Of a stretch of 11,404 nucleotides of DNA, positions 1-6,371 are shown piece by piece; position 1 is the first letter of the stretch; each line of letters opens with the position of its first letter. Below the pieces are notes generated by a model. The model ran no database searches. It was given only the letters and a program-made list of their open reading frames with translations, and was not told the DNA's origin. The stretch comes from Synergistaceae bacterium (GTDB lineage Bacteria; Synergistota; Synergistia; Synergistales; Aminobacteriaceae). The stretch spans positions 1 to 11,404 of the forward strand of contig JAFTBA010000126.1 of the NCBI GenBank assembly GCA_017458545.1, in the 5' to 3' direction. The position numbers were made by a program, and so were the translations under genes.

Positions 1-833
1 CTGCACCTGCTGAGGCTGCTGCAGGAAGAAAAATCGACCTGCTTGTTCAGGACGGTGCTAACGCTGACGGTATAATAATCGTTCCAGATGTCAACAAACT
101 CACTGAGAAGGAAGCAAGAGAACTCTTAACGTCAGCAGGTCTTAAAATTCAGGGAACAGACAGGGTATACAGTCCGTTGCTCGAAGAAGGTACGGCTATT
201 GAGACACGCCCCGGAACAGGCAGCACTCTCAGGGCAGGGCAGGGAGTAATCCTTAAAGTTGCAAGCAGCAGAAGACCTGCAGGATATATGGGTTCTGACT
301 CGAAGTCCTCATCTAACACTAACGGTACTGCAAGGCGCGTAACGAGTCAGAGAGATGACGATACTAAGCCGTCATCGGGTAAACAGACCGCTAAGACTCA
401 ATCCGACAATAAACCCGACAACAGACCCGACAATAAACCCGAAAAATCAGACAGCGATTCAGTCAGTCCTAAAGCACAGCAGAACGAAAACGAAAACGAA
501 GAAGAGTTCATAGGTGATGATTACGCCCCTGCACCCGCAGTTAAAACAGCTCAGAACACTAATCCTCAGCCTCAGCCTAAGACTCAGACTCAGAGTCAGC
601 CTTCACAGCGGTCAGGCGGTAATAAGACAGCACCTATACGCTATATTGTTCCGCCTATAGCGAGGCCGATGAATCTGAGGATTGAGGTTACGGATCCTTC
701 CGGCAAACGCGACATTCTCAACAGGCAGGTCAGCAGCGGCGAAAGAATTAACGTTAATGCGAGTTACTCAAATGAATGTGTAGTAACTATTTATCTTGGC
801 GGTGAATTTGTCTGGCAGGAAAGGAAAAATTAA
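1..833 (+). CDS. PASTA-domain protein, 5' end missing
   Basis: The reading frame is open from the left edge (first full codon at 3) and ends with TAA at 831-833, giving 276 visible residues. Residues 1-19 look like the end of one PASTA repeat (GRKIDLLV then DG). Residues about 26-87 form a complete PASTA repeat, with VPDV, an EARELL helix, AGL, and a closing GTGSTLRAGQGVILKV strand. PASTA repeats bind muropeptides or other cell-wall ligands. A long Pro/Gln/Asn/Ser-rich linker follows (about 89-210), then a compact C-terminal segment (about 212-276) with beta-strand character that I do not recognise. No kinase domain is visible. In Firmicutes a PASTA kinase gene (prkC) lies near rpe, so a kinase could sit upstream, but a kinase-free PASTA protein is equally possible. 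The gene is the first visible member of the plus-strand train, and its end carries the ribosome site of rpe. Confidence 0.85.
   Translation, partial: APAEAAAGRKIDLLVQDGANADGIIIVPDVNKLTEKEARELLTSAGLKIQGTDRVYSPLLEEGTAIETRPGTGSTLRAGQGVILKVASSRRPAGYMGSDSKSSSNTNGTARRVTSQRDDDTKPSSGKQTAKTQSDNKPDNRPDNKPEKSDSDSVSPKAQQNENENEEEFIGDDYAPAPAVKTAQNTNPQPQPKTQTQSQPSQRSGGNKTAPIRYIVPPIARPMNLRIEVTDPSGKRDILNRQVSSGERINVNASYSNECVVTIYLGGEFVWQERKN
403..447 (+). repeat. 12-bp tandem repeat in PASTA-protein linker
   Basis: Three direct copies of a 12-base unit (ccgacaataaac, with an aacag variant in the middle copy) occupy 403-438, and a degraded fourth copy follows to about 447. The unit encodes P-D-N-K/R, so it adds whole four-residue blocks to the low-complexity linker. 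It is probably a slippage-prone coding repeat that varies in length between strains. Confidence 0.8.
564..599 (+). repeat. Hexamer repeat (cctcag/actcag) in PASTA-protein linker
   Basis: Six consecutive six-base units lie in frame: cctcag twice, cctaag, actcag twice, then agtcag. They encode a P/T-Q/K dipeptide pattern. A shorter aacgaa run at 483-500 encodes the N-E dipeptides of the same linker. These are coding microsatellites in a disordered spacer and carry no sign of mobility. Confidence 0.75.
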
Positions 834-837
834 CATC

Positions 838-1530
838 ATGAGAAAAATTTTTATTGCACCCTCATTGCTCGGTGCTGATCCTCTTAACCTGACAGCTGAC
901 ATTGAGAGAATGAAGAATAATTTTGACTGGTTACACCTCGACATAATGGACGCTCATTTTGTCCGTAACCTTTCATTCGGGCCGTCGTTCGCACGGGCAC
1001 TCAGGAAGAATTATCCTGACGCTTTTATTGATACTCACCTGATGACGGATAATCTTGAGACAGTTCTGCCGCTGTTTATTGACGCAGGAGTGTCGCTGAT
1101 TAGCGTTCATGCAGAGACGGAGAGTCATTTACTTCATGCAGTGCTCTCACAGATTAAGAACGCAGGTATCAAAACGGGAATCGCTCTTTGTCCTCCTACG
1201 CCTGTAACTATGATTGAAAGCGTTTTGAATCTTGCTGACTTGGTGCTTGTTATGTCAGTAACTCCGGGATTCGGAGGTCAGAAATTTATTGAGTCATCGC
1301 TCGGAAAAGTAAGGGAACTGGTAAGCATAAGAGCGGTTAAGAATTATAATTATCTGATTGAAATTGACGGCGGAATAAACGAGAATAATATAACGCGCGT
1401 TGTGCTTGCCGGCTGTGATGCAATCGTAATGGGAAGCGCAGTATTCAGAAACAATGACCCTGCATTATGGCTTGAGGGTATACGCGCTAAGATTAAGGAA
1501 GGCAGTGAAGATTGTGACAGAACGAGATGA
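838..1530 (+). CDS. rpe: Ribulose-phosphate 3-epimerase
   Basis: This is the pentose-phosphate pathway enzyme that interconverts D-ribulose 5-phosphate and D-xylulose 5-phosphate, a cytoplasmic metal-dependent TIM barrel. The 230-residue product has the normal family length. It keeps the metal and catalytic set: H33 and D35 in HLDIMD, H67 in DTHLM, and D177 in EIDGG, plus the phosphate-binding loop PGFGGQKF (143-150). Small departures from the usual sequence are A39 (normally Gly in MDGHF) and T142 (normally Asn before PGFGGQ). The ATG at 838 is chosen because the protein then begins directly with IFIAPSLLGAD and an AGGAAAGG ribosome site lies at 817-824. An upstream in-frame TTG at 796 would add an unrelated tail. 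The gene starts 4 bases after the PASTA gene and overlaps the next gene by 17 bases. Confidence 0.97.
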   Translation: MRKIFIAPSLLGADPLNLTADIERMKNNFDWLHLDIMDAHFVRNLSFGPSFARALRKNYPDAFIDTHLMTDNLETVLPLFIDAGVSLISVHAETESHLLHAVLSQIKNAGIKTGIALCPPTPVTMIESVLNLADLVLVMSVTPGFGGQKFIESSLGKVRELVSIRAVKNYNYLIEIDGGINENNITRVVLAGCDAIVMGSAVFRNNDPALWLEGIRAKIKEGSEDCDRTR

Positions 1531-2413
1531 AGCCCTGAAAGAGTTGGGGCGAATGATAACGGAACGCCGCGAAAGTTTAGGAATGACACTTGAAACGGTA
1601 TTCGACCGCACTAAGATACGTCCCGAATACCTGCGCGGAATCGAAGAAGGTAACTATAAAAATTTCCCTGAACCTGTTTACATTAAGGGCTTTGTGCGTA
1701 CATACCTGAAACTCATTGACGCTGAGGACCTTCAGGAAGATTTCATGTCCCAGCTTAACAGGATGTTCAACAGCGGTCAGCGCAAAAATTCAGACCAGCG
1801 TCATCCCAAAAAAGAAAGAGAAATAAAAAATATTCTTGGCAACGGCTCATCATTACCCGAAGGATTCAAACCTGCATCGCATTTCTGGGTATTCTTCGTT
1901 TTGCTTCTGGCTCTCATTGGAACGGGCGTATATGTCTGGTACGGAATGAATTTTAACGGCGCAGGTTTAGACCTGAAGAACATAAAGTTCTTTAACTTCT
2001 CGCGCAACAACGGTGCTTTAACTCCTGATGAAATTCTCTCGCAGGACATAATACCAGTATCAGGTGATGCAGGATTCGGAATACCTGTTTCAGTTGATGA
2101 TGAACCCGTCTCACAAGAACCTGAACAGAAAGTGAGTCCGTTCCTTGAGATTCACGCAGTTAATGACGTATGGCTGAGCGTATCATTCGGAGGAGCTAAA
2201 CCCGTCTATAACCGCACAATGAGACGCGGAGACTCTATGCGCTGGGATTTGAACTCGCCCGCAACTGTCAGAATAGGACGGCCTACAGCAGCTCAGGTTA
2301 TCCTCAACGGCAAAGATCTAGGTATCGTTAATCCTTCAGGCAGACGTTCAGAGACATACATATACAATCCTGACGGGACATATAACCTCGTTCAGAGAAG
2401 AAGCAGGAATTAA
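1514..2413 (+). CDS. RodZ-like membrane HTH protein (HTH_25 + DUF4115)
   Basis: The 299-residue protein has an N-terminal helix-turn-helix of the RodZ/HTH_25 kind (about 8-68, including LGRMITERRESLGMTLE and RTKIRPEYLRGIEEGNY), a basic spacer, one membrane helix (about 124-145, FWVFFVLLLALIGTGVYVW), and a C-terminal beta domain (about 209-272) matching the DUF4115 pattern seen after RodZ membrane anchors. RodZ links the MreB cytoskeleton to cell-wall elongation, the HTH facing MreB in the cytoplasm and the C-terminal domain lying outside. That role here is inferred from architecture. The start is set at GTG 1514 because AAGGAAGG lies at 1495-1502 and the HTH begins at once. An ATG at 1454 would put 60 more bases inside rpe, and an ATG at 1553 would cut the first helix. 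Confidence 0.85.
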   Translation: MTERDEALKELGRMITERRESLGMTLETVFDRTKIRPEYLRGIEEGNYKNFPEPVYIKGFVRTYLKLIDAEDLQEDFMSQLNRMFNSGQRKNSDQRHPKKEREIKNILGNGSSLPEGFKPASHFWVFFVLLLALIGTGVYVWYGMNFNGAGLDLKNIKFFNFSRNNGALTPDEILSQDIIPVSGDAGFGIPVSVDDEPVSQEPEQKVSPFLEIHAVNDVWLSVSFGGAKPVYNRTMRRGDSMRWDLNSPATVRIGRPTAAQVILNGKDLGIVNPSGRRSETYIYNPDGTYNLVQRRSRN

Positions 2414-2427
2414 ACCGGAGAGGAGTT

Positions 2428-2988
2428 ATGACTATAATGGCAGCAGAGGCAGGGGTAATAAAACCCTGGTGGCGTGAAGCAATAGAGACAATAGTATGGG
2501 CGTTTATACTTGCGATGATTATAAGGACGTTCATAGTACAGGCGTTTTGGATTCCCAGCGGCTCAATGATTCCTACGCTTGAAGTTAATGACAGGGTATT
2601 AGTCGCTAAGTTTTGGAACTGGGTGTTTGAACCCAAAAGAGGCTCATTATATGTGTTCCGTTACCCTATGGACAGGGAGAGGGATTTCGTTAAACGGGTA
2701 ATCGCAGTTCCGGGTGATACTGTTGACATCAAAAACGGAATCGTTTACATAAACGGTATTGCTACCGAAGAAACTTATGTGAAGAATCATGACCGTTATA
2801 CTTTGACGAAGAGCAGTCTTTTCCCGGAAGTACCGTTCAAAGTCCCTGAAGGAAAATATTTCATGCTCGGCGATAACAGAGGCAATTCACAGGACAGCAG
2901 ATTTTGGGGATTTGCTGATATTGACGACATGAGAGGGCCTGTATTTTTCCGATACTGGCCGCTCAACAGAATAGGTATTCCCTTTTAG
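2428..2988 (+). CDS. lepB: Signal peptidase I
   Basis: This membrane-bound Ser/Lys protease removes signal peptides from Sec- and Tat-exported proteins on the outer face of the inner membrane. The 186-residue form has one N-terminal membrane helix (about 19-37), as in short Gram-positive-type SipS enzymes. All boxes are visible: the nucleophile S46 in PSGSMIPTL, the general base K89 in DFVKRVIAVPGD, and box E at 148-161 with G148, D149, N150, S154, D156, S157, R158 and G161. The start is the ATG at 2428 with a strong GGAGAGGAG site at 2417-2425. It lies 14 bases after the RodZ-like gene and 4 bases before rbgA. Likely substrates in this window include the exported phosphatase. The lipoprotein would instead need the type II (Lsp) peptidase. 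Confidence 0.97.
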   Translation: MTIMAAEAGVIKPWWREAIETIVWAFILAMIIRTFIVQAFWIPSGSMIPTLEVNDRVLVAKFWNWVFEPKRGSLYVFRYPMDRERDFVKRVIAVPGDTVDIKNGIVYINGIATEETYVKNHDRYTLTKSSLFPEVPFKVPEGKYFMLGDNRGNSQDSRFWGFADIDDMRGPVFFRYWPLNRIGIPF

Positions 2989-2992
2989 AGCC

Positions 2993-3901
2993 GTGCCCAG
3001 AACTGTATGGTACCCCGGCCACATGGCCAAAGGTGCGCGCAAACTCTCCGAACTCGTCAGCAAACTCGATGTTATTATCGAGGTCAGAGACTCGCGCGCT
3101 CCTTCATCAACATCATCACCGCTCATTAAATCACTGTCAAAATACACTCAACAAAAACCCGTCATTCACGTTCTCTCACGCAAGGACCTTGCAGACCCCG
3201 AAAAATTACAGCTCTGGTTAAACGGCCTTAAACATACTTACTCGGCAGACCTCAGAAAGCGTGAAGGACTTGCAAACATACGCAGGGCAGTAATGGATTT
3301 CAAGCCTAAGCACAGGGAAGTCAGACTCGCTGTTGTAGGCATTCCTAACGTAGGCAAATCACTGTTACTGAATTTGCTCGCAGGTAAATCATCGGCCTCA
3401 GTAGGAAATATTCCCGGCATCACTAAGTCAGTCAGCTGGTACAGGAACGATGGTATGTTGATTGTCGACAGTCCCGGTATCCTTGACCCTCACGCTGAGG
3501 CAGGAGCTCATATGATTCTCTCGTGGCTGGGCTGCGCTAAAGCTGAAGTTGTAGGAGGATGGGAGAACGCTGCATTGTCATTGATTCGTTTTCTGACTGA
3601 ACGCTCAATGACTGAGCTTATTCCCGTTAAAACTGAAACTGAAACTGACGGTGATGATGTGCCTGCGCTCACTGAAATTCTTGAGAGAATAGGACGGCGT
3701 TACGGGTGTTTAATTTCGGGGGGACGTGTCGATACCGAATTGGCAGGCAGGAAATTTATTGAGGCATTCAGTTCGGGCAAACTCGGAAGATTCTGCCTTG
3801 AAGTGCCGAAAGGAGAGAAGGCTGTTGACTTTGCTCAAAGGGCATTTAACTTTGCTGAAAGGTGCAGTGCCGCTGTTAAGACAATTTATGCTGGTGAATG
3901 A
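2993..3901 (+). CDS. rbgA: Ribosome biogenesis GTPase RbgA (YlqF), circularly permuted
   Basis: RbgA is a cytoplasmic GTPase needed for late assembly of the 50S subunit. The 302-residue protein begins with the family signature WYPGHMAKG, and the G motifs are in the permuted order G4-G5-G1-G2-G3. The G1 P-loop is GIPNVGKS (116-123), G2 is around PGITKS (141-146) and G3 is DSPG (159-162, usually DTPG). The G4 position reads SRKD (62-65), where B. subtilis RbgA has NKAD, so the guanine-contacting Asn is Ser while the Asp is kept. The C-terminal half holds the expected RNA-binding region, including GCLISGG and a FGRL-like motif (LGRF). The GTG at 2993 is the natural start for MPRTVWYPGHM. No strong ribosome site is seen, so translation is probably coupled to lepB 4 bases upstream. 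A short ACTGAA run near 3631-3648 encodes a TETE stretch. Confidence 0.95.
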   Translation: MPRTVWYPGHMAKGARKLSELVSKLDVIIEVRDSRAPSSTSSPLIKSLSKYTQQKPVIHVLSRKDLADPEKLQLWLNGLKHTYSADLRKREGLANIRRAVMDFKPKHREVRLAVVGIPNVGKSLLLNLLAGKSSASVGNIPGITKSVSWYRNDGMLIVDSPGILDPHAEAGAHMILSWLGCAKAEVVGGWENAALSLIRFLTERSMTELIPVKTETETDGDDVPALTEILERIGRRYGCLISGGRVDTELAGRKFIEAFSSGKLGRFCLEVPKGEKAVDFAQRAFNFAERCSAAVKTIYAGE

Positions 3902-4568
3902 TTTAATCCTTCCTGCACGTGCTGAACCAGTTGAAGCACGCAGCGGACTCAGAATGCTTGAGAAGTCCGGAGCCGTAATAGGAACTGATGAGGCCGGACG
4001 CGGAGCATTGGCAGGGCCTGTAGTGGCTGCAGCTGCCGTATTAACGCGCGAACAGGAAGAGGCTTTGCTCGCTATGGGCCTCAAGGATTCGAAAAAAGTA
4101 ACTGCGTTAAGGCGCGAAAAAATCTTCAAGGCCATGAATGATATGGGAGTGTTATGGCGTGCTTACATGGGCAGTCCTGAGAGCGTTGACAATGACGGTA
4201 TATCAGCTGCGACCCTTCGGACAATGAAAGAGTGTGTCAACAGACTCGCACGCAAAGTAACGGGTAAAATTTCGTGTGTAATCGTTGACGGTACTGAGGA
4301 AATACCGGGCATAGATTTTCATCAGTGGGCATTGATTAGGGCTGACGATTTGATTCCGTGTGTTTCAGCAGCTTCGATAGCAGCAAAAGTAATCAGGGAC
4401 AGACTCATGATTAAACTTGCCGATAAATATCCTGAATACGGTTTCACACATAACAAAGGTTACCCTACAAAATTTCACATGAAAACCGTCATGGAATTGG
4501 GAATGACTGATATACACAGGGAAAGTTTTTGCCGTAAAATATTTCTGAAAGGAGAACGAAAACTCTAA
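3888..4568 (+). CDS. rnhB: Ribonuclease HII
   Basis: RNase HII cuts RNA in RNA-DNA hybrids and nicks at single ribonucleotides in DNA. The acidic active site is complete: D34 and E35 in GTDEAGRG, D134 in VIVDG, and D171 in AKVIRDR. From ATG 3888 the product is 226 residues, about the usual length. The start is uncertain. ATG 3888 overlaps the end of rbgA by 14 bases, GTG 3894 is also in frame, and ATG 3954 would leave 11 residues before the first catalytic Asp. I prefer 3888 because the family normally has a helix before GxDEAGRG that the 3954 start would remove. No strong ribosome site supports any of the three. Residues about 10-21 (PARAEPVEARSGL region) come from a palindromic element described separately. 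The gene order rbgA-rnhB is widely conserved, and the stop overlaps the next start in TAATG. Confidence 0.95.
   Translation: MLVNDLILPARAEPVEARSGLRMLEKSGAVIGTDEAGRGALAGPVVAAAAVLTREQEEALLAMGLKDSKKVTALRREKIFKAMNDMGVLWRAYMGSPESVDNDGISAATLRTMKECVNRLARKVTGKISCVIVDGTEEIPGIDFHQWALIRADDLIPCVSAASIAAKVIRDRLMIKLADKYPEYGFTHNKGYPTKFHMKTVMELGMTDIHRESFCRKIFLKGERKL
3918..3940. repeat. Palindromic element at the rbgA/rnhB junction
   Basis: The arms CGTGCT (3918-3923) and AGCACG (3935-3940) are perfect inverted repeats around an 11-base centre (gaaccagttga) that is itself nearly palindromic. In the rnhB frame the stretch reads as an RAEPVEAR-type peptide. I recall similar peptides at the ends of unrelated bacterial proteins, where short dispersed palindromic repeats have been read into coding frames. 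Only one copy is present in this window, so its repeat status rests on that memory. Confidence 0.5.
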
Positions 4569-5674
4569 TGCCTCCGATAAACGTGAACATAGAGCAGGGT
4601 TACAGTCAGGCACAACAGAATATCAGCACTAACGCAAGGCAGGGTCAGATTTCGACACAGCCGCAGATTCAACAGCCCTCACAAATTGCCGCAAGACTCG
4701 CAGGAGTTAAAACGGGTCAGGTTGTTGAAGGGAGTGTGTTATCACAGTCGCAGGACGGAACATATTTAGTGAGGGTTGACGTGAACGGTGTGCCTCAGGA
4801 ATTGCGTGCGCGTGCAACTGTCTCACTGATACCGGGCGAACATTTCCGGGCAGTCTGGGACGCTTCAGGGCAGGACGGTGTACCTGTGCTGAGACTGTCG
4901 CAGGGTGAACTGTCATTCCTCTCACAGATTCCTGCTAAGGACAGGGAATTAGCGACTGCATTACTGGCGAGGGGCTTACCGTTAAGCAATGAAGTGCTTT
5001 CTGCAATAAAAGATGCCTGGCGCAAAGCAGGCGGTCAAAATGAACTTTCATCATTTATTGAGCTTTGGGCAAGGGATGTACCGATGACTGCTGAGAATGC
5101 CTCACTGCTCTCACAGTATGCCGCTATGAACGGTGCTGAAGCAACAGAAATGTGGAACAGAATCCGCAAGGAGCTCAGGGAACGCACTAAAGAAGGCAAA
5201 GACCCCGTTAAAGCACTCAAATCGATGAAGGACGGAAGCGATGAGACCGCTAAATTTTTACAGGCTCAATCTATTCTGATGAAACCTCCGCGTAATGATG
5301 TGAACCCTGCATTACTTGCAGCACCATTCTGGCCTTTAATGGAGAACTCATCACAGAACATGACAGCTAAAATTTATGTAGGGCGTTCGTCTTCCGATGA
5401 AGCTCAAAAGTATTGGCAGGTAGGTTTCGGAATAACAGGTTCATCGCTCGGTGAAGTAGGAGGACTAGTTGAGAGCGACGGCAAAAGCTGTAACTTAACG
5501 CTGAACGCCGAGAAAGTTTCAACATGCAGGTTAATTGAACGCCACAGAAGGGATTTACGCAGGGAACTTCAGGGAGTAGGTATACCCGTAACATTCATAG
5601 GAATAGCTGTAAAAGCACCTGAGAGCGGACGGGATATTTTAGCGGCAGGGCGCGGCCTAGACATAACGGTTTAA
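4568..5674 (+). CDS. FliK-like protein of the YlqG type
   Basis: The 368-residue protein has a Gln/Asn-rich N-terminal tail (about 1-42), a small beta-rich segment (about 50-110, starting GQVVEGSVLSQSQDGTYLVRV), a helical middle (about 115-250) and a C-terminal region (about 265-355). That last region resembles the Flg_hook domain of the flagellar hook-length protein FliK (GEVGGLVESDG..., then an amphipathic helix RLIERHRRDLRRELQGVGI). In B. subtilis, ylqG lies in the same place between rnhB and ylqH and has no settled function as far as I know. FliK itself measures the hook and switches FlhB specificity. No flagellar genes are seen here, so an export role is unproven. The start ATG 4568 overlaps the rnhB stop (TAATG), and GGAG lies at 4551-4554. 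Confidence 0.75.
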   Translation: MPPINVNIEQGYSQAQQNISTNARQGQISTQPQIQQPSQIAARLAGVKTGQVVEGSVLSQSQDGTYLVRVDVNGVPQELRARATVSLIPGEHFRAVWDASGQDGVPVLRLSQGELSFLSQIPAKDRELATALLARGLPLSNEVLSAIKDAWRKAGGQNELSSFIELWARDVPMTAENASLLSQYAAMNGAEATEMWNRIRKELRERTKEGKDPVKALKSMKDGSDETAKFLQAQSILMKPPRNDVNPALLAAPFWPLMENSSQNMTAKIYVGRSSSDEAQKYWQVGFGITGSSLGEVGGLVESDGKSCNLTLNAEKVSTCRLIERHRRDLRRELQGVGIPVTFIGIAVKAPESGRDILAAGRGLDITV

Positions 5675-5686
5675 CGGTGCTGAAAA

Positions 5687-5968
5687 ATGGCTGAGAACAG
5701 ACCCGATAAAGCTGTAGCGGTTAAGTACGACAACAAAAAAATGAGTGCACCCGAAGTTATAGCGAAGGGTGAAGGATTTTTAGCGCGTAAAATTGTTGAA
5801 CGTGCGATTGAGGCCGATGTACCTATTGTTGAGGACGCTGCGTTAGTGTCAGCATTAATTTCGCTTGAACTGGGTGAGGAGATTCCGTCAGAACTGTACG
5901 AAGTTGTAGCGAGGGTATTGGCATGGGTATACAGGCTCGATAAAGACCAGTCTTCCCGTAAACAGTAA
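5687..5968 (+). CDS. FlhB C-terminal-domain-like small protein (YlqH type)
   Basis: The 93-residue protein matches the cytoplasmic C-terminal domain of FlhB/YscU export-switch proteins: KAVAVKYD (8-15), APEVIAKGEG (21-30), a VPIVED strand, and LGEEIPSELYEVVARVLAWVYRLD. It has no membrane helices, and it lacks the NPTH self-cleavage motif, since the chain begins just after the point where NPTH would stand. It is therefore a free version of the post-cleavage domain rather than a working export gate. This is the architecture I know for YlqH of B. subtilis. It follows the FliK-like gene by 12 bases, so the pair mirrors the FliK-FlhB(C) interaction partners. No clear ribosome site is present, and coupling is likely. 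The biological role is unknown. Confidence 0.9.
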   Translation: MAENRPDKAVAVKYDNKKMSAPEVIAKGEGFLARKIVERAIEADVPIVEDAALVSALISLELGEEIPSELYEVVARVLAWVYRLDKDQSSRKQ

Positions 5969-5975
5969 TCATTAA

Positions 5976-6371
5976 ATGACAGACTTAACGGACTCAACAA
6001 ATGCACAAAGACTTGGCCGAACGGCTGAGGATTTAGCTGCTGAGTATCTTGTGTCGCTGGGATGGAGAGTGCTTGCGCGTAACGTTAGGAATCATTACGG
6101 TGAACTGGACATTGTAGCGTTTGACGTTAAGACGAAGCCGCAAGAATTAGTGATAATTGAGGTGAGGTGCAGGAGTGTAGGGAAAGTTCAGGGAGCATTA
6201 GATTCTGTGAGCAGAAGGAAAATAGGAAGCCTTAAACGCGCGTCATGTGAGTATGTTGATTCTATAGGGTGGACAGGGTTTTGGAGGATAGATCTTATAG
6301 GGATAACGCTTCATGAAAGAGGTAATTTTGATAACTATACGATTGAGCATGTTAAGGATATAACGTCATAA
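5976..6371 (+). CDS. yraN: YraN/UPF0102 family endonuclease-fold protein
   Basis: The 131-residue protein has the UPF0102 pattern: GRTAEDLAAEYL near the N-terminus, then GELDIVAFD and LVIIEVRCRS, which supply the D and ExK/R residues of a PD-(D/E)XK nuclease core, and finally a FWRIDLIGI strand. The lysine position is Arg, a change seen in many family members. The biochemical role of YraN proteins is not established. A nucleic-acid processing function is presumed from the fold and from their frequent place beside rnhB. The ATG at 5976 lies 7 bases after the FlhB-like stop, and no Shine-Dalgarno is evident. The last six bases overlap the end of cobJ on the opposite strand. Confidence 0.92.
   Translation: MTDLTDSTNAQRLGRTAEDLAAEYLVSLGWRVLARNVRNHYGELDIVAFDVKTKPQELVIIEVRCRSVGKVQGALDSVSRRKIGSLKRASCEYVDSIGWTGFWRIDLIGITLHERGNFDNYTIEHVKDITS

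Noticed and set aside
1350..1589. Open frame on the minus strand across rpe and the RodZ-like gene
   Set aside because: It is fully covered by two well-supported plus-strand genes and its product has no recognisable motif.
838..2988. Gene cluster considered as a horizontally acquired island
   Set aside because: Base and codon use appear uniform with the rest of the train, genes are core functions, and there is no integrase, tRNA or flanking direct repeat.
3726..3887. Upstream extension of the rnhB frame into rbgA
   Set aside because: The frame is open by chance. The extra residues match nothing in RNase HII and would overlap most of the RbgA C-terminal region.
3710..4135. 141-codon open frame on the minus strand over the rbgA/rnhB junction
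   Set aside because: It lies opposite the conserved RbgA and RNase HII coding sequence and reads as a Ser/Ala-rich shadow without a ribosome site.
5687..5968. FlhB-like gene considered as a truncated relic of a full flhB
   Set aside because: It begins with its own ATG just before the conserved core, keeps the core intact, and the same short form is known at the same gene position in Bacillus.
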